DNA of 64,000 bases from CSP1-4 sp963777975 (GTDB lineage Bacteria; Chloroflexota; Limnocylindria; Limnocylindrales; CSP1-4), in contig CAVZSO010000002.1 of the NCBI GenBank assembly GCA_963777975.1, positions 248,001-312,000 of the forward strand, read 5' to 3'. This document shows positions 16,568-25,690 of the stretch, piece by piece. The first letter of the stretch is position 1. Each line of letters starts with the position of its first letter. Under the pieces are notes generated by a model. It was not told where the DNA came from and did no database searches. It worked only from the letters and a program-made list of their open reading frames with translations. The position numbers and the translations under genes are program-made.

Positions 16568-16962
16568 ACGGGGGCGCGGTCCGCCGGCTCGCGGTCGTCG
16601 GTCTCATCGCCACCCTCCTGGCCGCCTGCGGCCCCTCCTCCGCATCCGTGCCGCCCGGGACCGGGATCCACGGCACGGTCACGCTCGGCCCGACCTGTCC
16701 GGTCGAGAAGGTCGGCGAGCCACCCTGCGTGACGCCGTACGCGGCGACCTTGGTCATCACCTCCGCTGAGGACGACTCCGTCGTGGCCCGGGTGAGCTCC
16801 GGTCCGGACGGCGCCTTCTCCGTCGACGTGCCGCCGGGCGACTACGTCATCAACCCCGAGCCCGGCAGCAACGGGTTGCCATTCGGCCAGCCGGTCGACG
16901 TGACCGTCGAGGCGGGTGCGTACACGGAGATCGAAGTCAGCTACGACACGGGGATCCGCTAG
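16564..16962 (+). CDS. Lipoprotein with carboxypeptidase-regulatory-like domain
   Basis: A 132-residue exported lipoprotein: basic start, hydrophobic helix and lipobox LLAACG, then a beta-sandwich-like domain (IHGTVTLGP, then DGAFSVDVPPGDYVI) typical of carboxypeptidase-regulatory-like folds. Two cysteines (PTCP, PPCV) may form a disulfide. The GTG start overlaps the preceding dehydrogenase stop, and the next gene begins 6 bases after it, so all three are probably one transcript. Confidence 0.75.
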   Translation: MNGGAVRRLAVVGLIATLLAACGPSSASVPPGTGIHGTVTLGPTCPVEKVGEPPCVTPYAATLVITSAEDDSVVARVSSGPDGAFSVDVPPGDYVINPEPGSNGLPFGQPVDVTVEAGAYTEIEVSYDTGIR

Positions 16963-16968
16963 CACCTG

Positions 16969-18426
16969 ATGGCAGCTTCCGAGTCCGCCGCCGCCTCGGT
17001 CGCTGTCGAGCCCCGGTCCTCGAGCCGGCTCGCGGTCTGGATCGCGTGGCTGGTGCCGGTCACATTGACCGTCGATCGGCCTGATCGTGCTCGTGACGAC
17101 GAGGGAGATCGCCTACCCGGTCGATGCCTGGGGCTTCCGCGGCTACTCGGCCATCTTCGCCCTGACCGGCGCGACCGTCGGGGCGATCGTCCTGGCGCAT
17201 CGCCCCGGCAACCTCATCGGGCGACTGTTCGTCGCACTCGGGGTCCTCGCCACCATCCAGTTCCTGGCCGAGGAGTACCTCGCGGTCGGCGTCATCGCGG
17301 CGCCTGGGATCGCTGCCCGCGGTCGAGTGGCTGGCGTGGACCATGAACTGGCTGTGGATCCCGCAGTTCGTGATCCTGGTCGTCTTCTTCCTCATCTTTC
17401 CCACCGGGCGTCTCCTTGCGCCGCGATGGCGGGCGGTCCTCGCCCTGGCGGTCATCGCCGGGGCCATCGGCATCCTGGCCTCGGCCTTCATGCCCGGTCC
17501 CGCTGACCGACTTCAATCGCGTCAGCAACCCCATCGGATTCGCCAGCGCAGCGCAGTACGGCCCCGCGGTGGCGGCCTTTCGGGTCGGCATCCTGGCGGC
17601 CTTCCTGCTGGCAGCCTGGTCACTGGTGATCCGCTATCGGAGCGCGGGACCCGTCGAGCGACTGCAGCTTCGATGGGTCGCCTTCGCCGCCACCATCGCA
17701 GCCGTCCTGGCGCCGCTCGGCTTCATCGAGCAGGAAGGCACGCAGGCGATCTTCATCCTGGCTCTCTGTGGGCTCCCGGTCGCGGCTGGCGTAGCCATCC
17801 TCCGCTATCACCTCTTCGAGATCGACCTGCTCATCAACCGGACGCTCGTCTACGTCACCCTGACGGCCATCCTGGCCGGCATCTACACCGCGAGCGTGAC
17901 GCTCATGCAGCGCCTGTTCATCGCGCTGACCGGTGAACGGTCGGATGCCGTCTTCGTGCTCACGACGCTGGTCGTGGTCGTGGTCTTCACGCCCGTGAAG
18001 AACGCTCTCCAGTCGGTCGTCGACCGACGATTCAAGGAGATCCGCGACCCGACCGCGCCACTCGGCGCCTTCGTCGCCCGGCTCCAGGACGGTCTCTGGC
18101 GGCTCGAACCCGACCTCGTCTTGAAACGCCTGCTGGCGGTCTCGGTCGACTCGCTGGCCGCCTCCGGGGGCGTCGTGGCGCTCGATGGCCGGACGATCGA
18201 TCGGATCGGTGGGGACGACATCACCGAGGCGCTGTCGGCCACGGCGGCGGCCGGGACCGTGCGAGTCACGGTGGCCGTCGGCGCGCGTCAGGGCGCGGCG
18301 CCATACCAGGCTCGCGATCAGGCGGCCCTCGATGCCGCGGTGGCTGCGGTCGCGGACGCCCTGGCGGCGCAGGCGGGCGGCGAGCCAGAGGGCGCCGTTC
18401 CGCGCGGAGACGCCGGAGCGCCTTAG
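16969..18426 (+). CDS. Multi-TM sensor-like membrane protein without kinase domain (three frameshifts)
   Basis: Three frame changes (near 17070, 17310 and 17500), each of the one-extra-base type, split a single coding region of about 485 residues. It has eight or so TM helices: LAVWIAWLVP, the helices around GYSAIFALTGATVGAIVLA, WIPQFVILVVFFLIFPTG, and a second set ending in VLTTLVVVVVFTPVKNAL. This arrangement, including VDRRFKEIRDP after the last helix, is that of the sensor part of 7TM histidine kinases. The cytosolic tail of about 140 residues contains a GAF-like stretch but no histidine-kinase motifs. The stop overlaps that of the convergent cyclase gene. Function is unknown. Confidence 0.65.
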
Positions 18427-19248
18427 GGCGTTCGACTCCCGACCGGTTGCTCGCTCACCACCCAGGCGTCGACCGGTTCGGTCCGGCCCTTCAGCTCGAG
18501 GTGCCGCTGCTCGAGGCCATCCGTGACCAGGTGACCAGCGGTGGCTGCGTCGGCGCTCACGAGCAGCTCGCCCGGCCCGGCGACCGAGCTCAGGCGCGCG
18601 GTCGTGTTGACCGGGTCGCCGAGGGCGGTGAAGTCGAGCTGCTGCTCGCCGCCGCCGACGGCCCCGACATAGGCGACACCCGTGTGCACGCCGATCCCGA
18701 TCGGCAGCTGCGTCAGTCCCGAGCCAGGGTCCATGAGCGCGGCCTGGAGGCCGCGCCCGGCGGCGATGGCGTGCTCGGCATGCTGCGGGCCATCGAAGCC
18801 CGGGATGAAGAGCGCGATGACGCCATCACCAACGAACTTGTCGACGATGCCGCCGGCATGGTCGATGGCCTTGGCCGCAACGCGGTAGAAGCGGTTCAGG
18901 AGGCGCCCGAACTCGGCCGCGCTGATCCGCTCGGCCACCGTCGTCGAGTCGCGGATGTCCGCGAAGAGGATCGAGATCTCGACCTCGGTGCCCCCGGCCA
19001 TGCCCTGGATGGACCGGATGCAGACCTTGCAGATCGACCCGTTCGGCTGCCATGGGCCGTACCCGAGATAGCGCAGGACCAGCCCGCCGGGTCTTGCCGA
19101 ACGGGGCGGCGCACATCTTGCAGCGCGGCGATGCCGGGATGCGGCGCATCAGGTCGCGCATCTTCTGGGTGCCCTGTTCCCCCGACAGGTAGAGATGCCA
19201 GAGCTCGTCGGCCTTGCTGGGTGTCGTGGCTTCGGTCGGTTCCGTCAC
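18423..19248 (-). CDS. Adenylate/guanylate cyclase with N-terminal zinc ribbon (one frameshift)
   Basis: A class III nucleotide cyclase of about 274 residues. The N-terminal 90 residues carry two CxxC pairs (CKMCAAPFG and ICKVC) that probably bind one zinc. The catalytic domain follows with the metal-binding aspartates in ILFADIRDST and KFVGDGVIALF, and ALGDPVNTTARL carries the region that contacts the base and transition state. No TM or receptor domain is present, so it would be a soluble sensor-cyclase. The frame changes near 19095; removing one A after AAG restores GKPGGLVLRYLGYG. The GTG start has a TAGACT hexamer 6 bases upstream. Confidence 0.8.
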
Positions 19249-19254
19249 GCTCGA

Positions 19255-19260
19255 AGTCTA
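19255..19260 (-). promoter_or_regulatory. Leaderless -10 element TAGACT
   Basis: TAGACT on the reverse strand ends 6 bases before the GTG of the cyclase gene at 19248, without a ribosome-binding site. Confidence 0.45.
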
Positions 19261-19377
19261 GCCATCAGGCCCGACTCCTCCATGTCGTCTCCATGACGGC
19301 TTCACATCCGCTCCACGATCGGTCGCCACGATGACCGCATATCACCACCTCGAACGCTTGAAAGGAGTGGAGTGGAG

Positions 19378-19824
19378 ATGAAACGAGCTGGCTTCGGCTT
19401 CCTGTGGCTGATCCTGGGGATCGTCACGCTGGGCATCGTCGGGAGCCTCGCCTACAACGCCGGCCTGACGGCCGGCCTGGCCGCATCGGCCAGCGAAACG
19501 GCCGTCGCGGTCGTGCCCGCCTACGGATTCGGGTTCGGATTCGGATGGATCTTCTTCCCGATCCTGTTCCTGTTCCTGCTCTTCGGCCTCGCGTTCGCCT
19601 TCAGCGGTCGCCGGCGTGGCTGGGGCCATGGCGGCTACGGACGTGGCTACGGCGGCTGGAACGGACAGGGCTGGGATCCCAAGGGCGTGGCGCCCGACGA
19701 TCTGCCACCGCCCATCCGGGGCACCCTCGAGCGCTGGCACGCCGATGCCCACCAGCCGGCCCGCGACGCCGGCCAGGGCAGCGGGTCCTCTGCAGAGCCA
19801 CCGGGACCTACGACGGGCGCCTGA
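19378..19824 (+). CDS. Small two-helix membrane protein upstream of a two-component system
   Basis: A 148-residue protein with two TM helices (about residues 4-27 and 50-72), a Gly/Tyr/Trp-rich cytosolic linker (GWGHGGYGRGYGGW) and a short C-terminal helix, PIRGTLERWHADAHQ. The layout resembles small proteins with a SHOCT-like tail that accompany sensor kinases. AAAGGAG at 19361-19367 supports either this ATG or a GTG six bases upstream. It lies 83 bases before the response regulator and may be part of the same signalling unit. Confidence 0.6.
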   Translation: MKRAGFGFLWLILGIVTLGIVGSLAYNAGLTAGLAASASETAVAVVPAYGFGFGFGWIFFPILFLFLLFGLAFAFSGRRRGWGHGGYGRGYGGWNGQGWDPKGVAPDDLPPPIRGTLERWHADAHQPARDAGQGSGSSAEPPGPTTGA

Positions 19825-19894
19825 CCCTTCGATCCCTCCTCAGTGGCCCGGATGCGACGGTTCGTCGCGTCCGGGCCAGCAGCCTGCCGCTCGT

Positions 19895-19900
19895 TAGGAT
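19895..19900 (+). promoter_or_regulatory. Leaderless -10 element TAGGAT
   Basis: TAGGAT ends 7 bases before the GTG at 19908. Because it overlaps the ATG at 19899, it argues for the GTG as true start of the response regulator, which also gives the canonical N-terminus. Confidence 0.5.
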
Positions 19901-19907
19901 GACCGCC

Positions 19908-20597
19908 GTGAAGACGATCCTCGTCGTCGATGACGAACCCGGCATCGTGACCGTCGTGCGCGACTACCTCGAGCACGGCGGGTTCAGCGTGGCCACCGCG
20001 AGCGACGGACCCAGCGCCGTGCGTCTGGCCGCGACGCAGGGGCCAGATCTCGTCGTGCTGGATCTCGGCCTGCCTGGTCTGGACGGCCTGGACGTCATCC
20101 GTGAGCTGCGGCGGATCTCGACCGTGCCGATCATCGTGCTCACGGCGCGCGGCGACGAGTCAGATCGCATCGTCGGACTCGAGCTCGGCGCCGACGACTA
20201 CCTCGCCAAGCCCTTCAGCCCGCGCGAGCTGGTGGCGCGCGTCCGGGCGGTCCTGCGACGGGCCGCCGCGGCGACCGACCCCGGCGATGTCATCCGCGTC
20301 GGCGACGGCGTGGTCTTCGACGTGCCCCGGATGGCCCTGACCATCGACGATCGCCAGATCGCGCTGACCGGTACGGAATTCCAGCTCTTGGCGGTCATGG
20401 CGCGTCAGCCCGGCCGCATCTTCACCCGCTCACAGCTTCTCGACGCGGTGCATGGCGTCGCCTTCGAGAGCTACGAACGAGCCATCGATGCGCACGTCAA
20501 GAACATCCGGCGCAAGATCGAGCCCGATCCTCGTTCGCCTCGTTACCTCCAGACGGTCTACGGCGTCGGCTACCGATTCGCCGAGCTCGACGCATGA
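19908..20597 (+). CDS. OmpR/PhoB-family response regulator
   Basis: A 229-residue DNA-binding response regulator. The receiver domain (about residues 1-118) begins VKTILVVDDEPG, with the phosphorylated aspartate D52 in VLDLGLPGLDG and the conserved lysine K101 in YLAKPFSPRE. The C-terminal winged helix (about 130-225) ends in the usual YLQTVYGVGYRF. The GTG at 19908 is chosen over the ATG at 19899 because of the leaderless -10 box and the standard start. It overlaps the kinase gene by four bases (ATGA), so the two form a cognate pair. The target genes are unknown. Confidence 0.92.
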   Translation: MKTILVVDDEPGIVTVVRDYLEHGGFSVATASDGPSAVRLAATQGPDLVVLDLGLPGLDGLDVIRELRRISTVPIIVLTARGDESDRIVGLELGADDYLAKPFSPRELVARVRAVLRRAAAATDPGDVIRVGDGVVFDVPRMALTIDDRQIALTGTEFQLLAVMARQPGRIFTRSQLLDAVHGVAFESYERAIDAHVKNIRRKIEPDPRSPRYLQTVYGVGYRFAELDA

Positions 20598-21722
20598 GCG
20601 GGCGCCATCGCCCACCCTGGTGGCCCGAGACCGAGCCCTGGCCGCCCGCCAGCCGCGGCGCGGGGCGGCATGGATCGTGGGGCGGTGGGCCATGGGGTCG
20701 ACGCCGACCGGGTATGGCTCAGCGACTCGGCTGCTCGATCGTCATCTTCATCGCCTTCGGCGCTGTGCTCATGGCCGCGGTGGCCTGGGCCTACGCCGGT
20801 CTCATCGGGGCAGGCTCGGGTGTCGGCGTGGTGGTCGGGCTGGCCATCCTCCTGCTCGTCGTGCTGGCCGTCGTCAGGAGCGCCCGCTGGCTGCGAGGCT
20901 TGACCGAGCCGGTCGACGACCTGGTCGCGGCGGCCGGACGCGTCGAGGCCGGCGATCTCGACGTCCAAGTCGTCGAGCGCGGTCCACGCGAGGCACGGGC
21001 GCTGGCACGGGCGTTCAACCAGATGAGCGGCCGGCTGGCGGTCGACGAGCGAGAACGCCGCGGCTTCCTGGCCGACGTGACACATGAGCTGCGAACGCCG
21101 CTGGCCGTCGTGCGCGCCAACGTCGAGGCCATCGCCGACGGCGTCTATCCCGCCGATGCGGCCGCACCTGGCGCCGATCATCGACGCCATCACGACCCTC
21201 GAGCGACTGGTCGACGACCTGCGCACGGTCGCCCAGGCCGAGGCCGGGGGCCTGACGCTGCACCGCGAGCCCGTCGACGTGGGGGCTCTTCTCGTCGAGG
21301 CGGTCTCCGGGGTCGCCGCCGAGGCGGCCGAGCGTCATGTCCGGATCACGTCCGACGTGCCCGACGAGCTGCCGACGATCGATGCCGACCCGGTTCGCCT
21401 GGGGCAGGTCGTCGGCAACCTGCTGGCCAACGCGCTGCGCCATGCGCCGGATGGCGGACAGGTGACGCTGTCCGCCGCTTCAGACCCGAGCCACGTGTCC
21501 GCGCCTGGCGTCACCGTCATCGTCCAGGACGACGGGCCCGGCTTCCCGCCGGACCTGCTGCCGAACGCCTTCGACCGTTTCGTGAAGGGCGTGGACTCAC
21601 CGGGTGCCGGCCTCGGGCTGGCGATCGCTCGCGACCTCGTCATCGCTCACGGCGGGACCATCGAGGCCCGCAACCTGCCGACGGGCGGCGCGGAGGTGCG
21701 ATTCACGCTGCCCGGGTCGTGA
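20594..21722 (+). CDS. HAMP-domain sensor histidine kinase (one frameshift)
   Basis: A membrane sensor kinase of about 375 residues: cytosolic Trp/Pro/Gly-rich N-terminus, two closely spaced TM helices (about 46-70 and 76-95), a HAMP domain, and the kinase core. The phosphorylated histidine is H164 in DVTHELRTPL. The N box is NLLANALRHAPDGG, and the G boxes are DDGPGFPPDL and GAGLGLAIARD. There is almost no extracellular loop, so it would sense something in the membrane or cytosol. The frame changes near 21165; dropping one base at GCCGCAC restores YPADAAHLAPIIDAI. Partner of the upstream response regulator. Confidence 0.88.
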
Positions 21723-21737
21723 CCGCCGCCGGCGGGG

Positions 21738-22769
21738 TCAGATCGACTTGCGGTAGGTCGTTTCCTTGGAGACGGCCACGAAGCCCATGCTCTCGTACAC
21801 CCGGAGCGCACCCGATGGGTTCTCCGAGTCCACGCCGAGCATGCCCTCGGTCATGCCGCGTGCCCGGAGCAGGGGAAAGCTGGCGGCCATCAGCGCACGG
21901 GCCAGGCCGCGGTGACGCCACGGCCGGCGAACCATGATCCGCTCCACCCAGCCGCGCTGGACGCCGTCGCGGCGATTGCCCTCCTCGATGATGAAGCTGC
22001 GGACCTGGCCGGCGATCTGGTCGCCGTCCCAGGCCACGCGCCAGAGCGCGGTCTCCTCGGGTGACGCCTGCGTCAGGAAGCTCTGATAGCCGGCCTCCGT
22101 CGGTTCGGTCGCACCCCAGTGATCCCGGACGGCCTCCATCTCCGTCTCCCAGATGGCGCGCAGGTGCTCGGGTCGGACGTCGCGGATCTCGAGACCCTCG
22201 GGCAGCGGCGCGTCGAGCTGGTCGTCGAGGTTCGGCCGGCGCATGGCGAAGAAGTAGCGGACCGGCTCGAAGCCGGCCGACACGAGGAGCGCGGCCTGAC
22301 CGACGGCGATCTCGGTCGCCTCCGCCTGCAGGTAGTGCGACACACCCGGCGTCTGAGCGGCGATCTCCCTCGCTCGGGCCTCCAGGTTGGCTTGCATCGC
22401 GCTGCCGATCCCGCGCCGAAGCCAGTCGGGATCGAGGAAGCAGATGCAGTCGTGCTGATGCGCTCCGTCGGCGGACAGCTCAGCGCCAGACGTCACTCGC
22501 GCGTAGCCGATGACCTGTTCGTTCACGGTCACGACCAGGACATCCCGGGCTGGGTCGCTGTCGGCCAGGTGGTCGTAGAAGGCCGCGAAGCCCGCATCGG
22601 TGGTCGCGAACGGGTCGCCGTTGGCGACACGGACGCGGTTGGCGATCGTGTTCATGGCCACGTAGTCGTCCGGCGCTCGCAGGTGCCGGAAGGCGAGGCC
22701 GTCGATGGCGTGCGGCATCGTCGGGGTCGCAGCGATGGCGTCGATGGCCGCCATGTCGTGCTGGCTCAT
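21738..22769 (-). CDS. Tandem GNAT acetyltransferase
   Basis: A 343-residue protein with two GNAT domains. The N-terminal one (about 10-165) contains VIGYARVTS and the acetyl-CoA loop RRGIGSAMQ, and the C-terminal one (about 180-340) contains WVERIMVRRPWRHRGLARALM and ENPSGALRVYESMGF, a complete acetyl-CoA signature. Two-domain GNATs include mycothiol synthase, but no evidence assigns that role here. The ATG at 22769 is preferred; TAGGCT lies 8 bases before it. Confidence 0.85.
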   Translation of the reverse strand: MSQHDMAAIDAIAATPTMPHAIDGLAFRHLRAPDDYVAMNTIANRVRVANGDPFATTDAGFAAFYDHLADSDPARDVLVVTVNEQVIGYARVTSGAELSADGAHQHDCICFLDPDWLRRGIGSAMQANLEARAREIAAQTPGVSHYLQAEATEIAVGQAALLVSAGFEPVRYFFAMRRPNLDDQLDAPLPEGLEIRDVRPEHLRAIWETEMEAVRDHWGATEPTEAGYQSFLTQASPEETALWRVAWDGDQIAGQVRSFIIEEGNRRDGVQRGWVERIMVRRPWRHRGLARALMAASFPLLRARGMTEGMLGVDSENPSGALRVYESMGFVAVSKETTYRKSI

Positions 22770-22777
22770 GGCCCTGC

Positions 22778-22783
22778 AGCCTA
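22778..22783 (-). promoter_or_regulatory. Leaderless -10 element TAGGCT
   Basis: TAGGCT on the reverse strand ends 8 bases before the GNAT ATG at 22769. It faces the TATGCT element of the divergent gene. Confidence 0.4.
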
Positions 22784-22814
22784 CCGGTCGCCAGCGTCGT
22801 CGTCGAGCCGGTCC

Positions 22815-22820
22815 TATGCT
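22815..22820 (+). promoter_or_regulatory. Leaderless -10 element TATGCT
   Basis: TATGCT ends 7 bases before the ATG at 22828, which favours that start over the ATG at 22816 inside the element. Confidence 0.4.
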
Positions 22821-22827
22821 CGATGGC

Positions 22828-23283
22828 ATGAGCCCCAGGACGACCGCCGAATGGCATCAGATGAACGAGCCGGTCATCGCCGAGTTCCGAGCCCGTGGCG
22901 GCCAGGTGAGCCGCCGATGGCCGGTGCTCCTGCTGACGACGACGGGGGCGAAGACCGGCAAGCAGCGCGTCACGCCGCTCAACTTCACCATCGATGGCGA
23001 CCGGATCGTGGTCGTCGCCTCCAAGGGCGGCGCACCAGCCCATCCGTCGTGGTACCGGAACCTGGTGGCGAACCCCGACGTGACCATCGAGCTCGGCGCC
23101 GAGACATTCCAGGCGCATGCCACGACCGTCGAGGAGCCAGAGCGGACACGCCTCTACGACCAGCATGCCGCCCAGATGACGTTCTTCGATGGCTACCGAA
23201 AGCGCGTGAAGACGCGCCAGATCCCGGTCGTCGTCTTCGAGGGGCCGCCCGGCGTGGTCCGGCGGGCGCTTACAGGTCGCTGA
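22828..23283 (+). CDS. F420/deazaflavin-dependent nitroreductase-family protein
   Basis: A 151-residue protein of the deazaflavin-dependent nitroreductase (Ddn) type, a split-barrel fold that uses coenzyme F420. Diagnostic segments are VLLLTTTGAKTGKQRVTPL, VVVASKGGAPAHPSWYRNL and NPDVTIELGAE. Substrates in relatives include quinones and nitroaromatics. Its presence implies that the host makes or imports F420. The leaderless -10 box at 22815 supports the ATG at 22828. Confidence 0.9.
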   Translation: MSPRTTAEWHQMNEPVIAEFRARGGQVSRRWPVLLLTTTGAKTGKQRVTPLNFTIDGDRIVVVASKGGAPAHPSWYRNLVANPDVTIELGAETFQAHATTVEEPERTRLYDQHAAQMTFFDGYRKRVKTRQIPVVVFEGPPGVVRRALTGR

Positions 23284-23308
23284 GCGCTGGAGCGCCGCTT
23301 ACCGCCGT

Positions 23309-24562
23309 TCAGCCGTGGCAGGGCAGCAGGCCGAGTGCCTCCTTCGCCTGCAGGACGTGGAGTGCCGCGTCGTCGACCCGCTGCGCGAAGGCCGGCTCCG
23401 CGGCGGCCCGTGACGCGATGGCCTGCGCCATCTCGATCGCCGACGGGACCTGGTTCGAGATGATCATGTCGCCGCCGGCATCGAGGAACGCGAGCGCGCG
23501 AGTCGCGGGCGGGATCGACGTCACGGCCTTGGCGCCGAGGGCGTCGGAGATCACCACGCCCCGAAACCCCAGCTGGCCACGGAGCAGGTCACCGATGATC
23601 CGGGGCGAGAACGCGGCCAGGTGCGCCGGGTCGATCTGGTCGTAGGTCGCCAGGGAGACCATCACGAACGGGACGCCAGCGTCGATCGCGGTCTTGAACG
23701 GCTCGAGGTACGGATCGTCCGCGGTCGTGATGGTGTCGACGACCCCGGCCGTGAAGTCGGTGTTGCCGACCACCCGGCCAAGGCCGGGGAAGTGCTTGGC
23801 GGTCGTGGCGACGCCCGCCGTCTTGCATGCCCGCGATGAAGGCGCCGACGTGACTCGCGACGGTCGCCGGGTCGTGCCCGAAGGCGCGCTTCAGCTTGCC
23901 GATCGGGGCGTTCTGGGCGTCGGTGCCGGGCGGCACGACGTCCGCGACCGGCGCCAGGTCGAGGTTGATGCCCGCGTTGAGGAGCTGGCTGCCCCAGTCG
24001 GCGGCCTTTCCTTCGAGCTTGGCCGGCGTCCAGCGGCCCTGGGCGCGTGCCGAGGGGATCGTGTCGAAGCCGGGGCCCGACAGCCCCTGGATCCGGCCGC
24101 CCTCCTGGTTGGCGGCGATCAGGAAGCCCACGCCGCGCGTGCTCGCGTCCGTCACCAGCCCCTGCACGTCATCCGCGATGGCGCGCACTGCCTCGACGCC
24201 GGCTGCCGTCTGCGTGGTGAACGCCACCGACCCGAAGTGGGACGTGGTGACGGCATTGCGCAGGGCCTGGTCGACGCGATCCTTGCGCAGCCCGACCATG
24301 AAGAGCTGCCCGATCCGCTGCGCCTCGCTCAGCGAAGCCAGGGTGCCGGTGACACAGGCATCGGGACGTGGCGGGGGTTGGGCGGCCGTGGTCGCCGTCG
24401 GCGCAGGCGGGTGCTGACGAGGCGGTGGCCACCGATGATGGCGTTGGACCTGACGTCCGACGACGCACCGCTGGGCGACGGGGCAGCCGCACAGCCGCCG
24501 ACGATGACGGTCAGCAGCAGGATCGCCAGGTGAGCGGCGGTCGCGCGATGGATGAAGCGCAT
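23309..24562 (-). CDS. GH3 beta-N-acetylhexosaminidase-like lipoprotein (two frame changes)
   Basis: A surface lipoprotein of about 417 residues: signal peptide and lipobox (VIVGGCAAA), a low-complexity linker, then a NagZ-type glycoside hydrolase family 3 domain with IGQLFMVGL, the substrate loop NQEGGRIQGL, the KHFPGLGRV signature and the nucleophile aspartate in VVISDALGAKAV. It probably releases N-acetylglucosamine from peptidoglycan fragments. The frame changes near 24420 (in the linker) and near 23828, where removing one base at GACGGCG restores GMQDAGVATTAKHF. AAGGAG lies 8 bases before the ATG. Confidence 0.85.
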
Positions 24563-24660
24563 GCGGCTCCTTGCCGAACGTGGTCTCGCCGGGTCGACCT
24601 GACGGTCGCTCGTTCGGCATGGTACGACCGAGCCGCTGACCGGCCTGGAACGACACGCGG

Positions 24661-24666
24661 TAGGCT
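24661..24666 (+). promoter_or_regulatory. Leaderless -10 element TAGGCT
   Basis: TAGGCT ends 6 bases before the ATG at 24673 and there is no ribosome-binding site, which marks the start of the DUF4241 gene. Confidence 0.45.
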
Positions 24667-24672
24667 CCGGAC

Positions 24673-25465
24673 ATGGAACGCCGCTCGGCTCAGCTCCTTG
24701 CCGTCGTGCTCGATCGTCGCCGCGCTGGTCGGTGTCGGGCTCATCTTCGCGCGGCAGGTTGGCCTCGGTCCCAATGGGCTCGGGTCGGATGGATCGCCGT
24801 CGTCCGAGCCCTCATTTCCAGAGCTGATGGCGGTCGAGGACCTCTACGCGGCATTCGGAGCCGGCGGCACTGCGATCTCCGGCGGCGATCCTGTCGCGCT
24901 CTCGGCGCTGCCGGCGGGCGAACTCGTGCTGCCGACCGGTCGGGTCGTCGCCGCCGACGTGTTCTTCTTCACGACCGAGCCGTTCTCACGGAGGCTGCCG
25001 GTGGGTCGGTACCCGGTGCTCCTGCTGTCGTCGGCGCGCGATCCCGATCTGGTGGGCGCAAACGCGGCGGCGATGATCCGGGTGGCTCCCGGCGACCCGG
25101 TCAGCTGGGAGATGGCCGTGACGCCCGGCCTGGACGTGACGACGCTGCAGCCGGGTGAGTTCTTCGGCTACCCCGTCGACTCGGGCACTGGTGCGTTCGC
25201 CAGTGCGGAGGCGGTCGAGCGCCTCTCGACGGGGAACGACGGAGATGGCTACGCCGACCGAGTATCAAGCGGCCTGTATCCGAGCGACGGCGTCTACAAC
25301 CCGTCGGTCGACATCACCGTTGACGCGGCAAGCGGCGTCAACGTCATCGCCTTCGTCTCCGGCTTTGGCGACGGTAGCTATCCCTCCTGGTTCGGCCTCG
25401 ACGCCGAGGGCCGGCCGCTCGTCCTGCTCACGGACTTCGGGATCCTCGAGGCGCGAGTCCCCTGA
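24673..25465 (+). CDS. Membrane-anchored DUF4241 protein (one frameshift)
   Basis: A protein of about 263 residues with an N-terminal TM helix (SIVAALVGVGLIFA) followed by a DUF4241 domain: FPELMAVEDLYAAFG, VAADVFFFTTEPFSRRLPVG, VSWEMAVTPG, FGYPVDSGTGAFAS and the C-terminal GDGSYPSWFGLDAEG. DUF4241 proteins have no known function. The frame changes near 24710, just before the helix; removing one base at CTCGATC restores LLAVVLIVAALVG. The gene is divergent from the GH3 lipoprotein. Confidence 0.75.
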
Positions 25466-25588
25466 TCGGGCGCTGGTCGCGGAGCGCGCCCGCGGGGATC
25501 TGGATCGTCGTTGTTCGAGTCACCGGCTGCCGGTGGGTCGGCCGATCTTGATCAACATCGGGCGAGCTCCTGACCGTCCCCCGTCGCG

Positions 25589-25617
25589 TTGACGCCCCTG
25601 CGGGCGTGGTCTAGACT
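25589..25617 (+). promoter_or_regulatory. Strong promoter TTGACG-N17-TAGACT of the suf-cys operon
   Basis: TTGACG (25589-25594) matches the -35 consensus at five of six positions and is exactly 17 bases from TAGACT (25612-25617). Transcription would start at about 25624, inside the palindrome at 25623-25639. No gene lies between this and the Rrf2 regulator, so it should drive rrf2 and the genes behind it. Confidence 0.65.
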
Positions 25618-25622
25618 CAATC

Positions 25623-25650
25623 CCGACGAAGTTCGTCGGATTTCGACGAA
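25623..25650 (+). promoter_or_regulatory. Palindromic operator CCGACGAA-G-TTCGTCGG with a second half-site
   Basis: Eight-base perfect arms around a central G at 25623-25639, followed by TTCGACGAA at 25642-25650, itself symmetric. CGACGAA occurs twice with a 20-base period, two helical turns. The site overlaps the predicted transcription start, so a bound protein would block RNA polymerase. The Rrf2 regulator encoded just downstream is the obvious candidate. Confidence 0.55.
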
Positions 25651-25690
25651 GGGACCAGCCACGAGAGCGATGACCGACCCACGGAGACCG

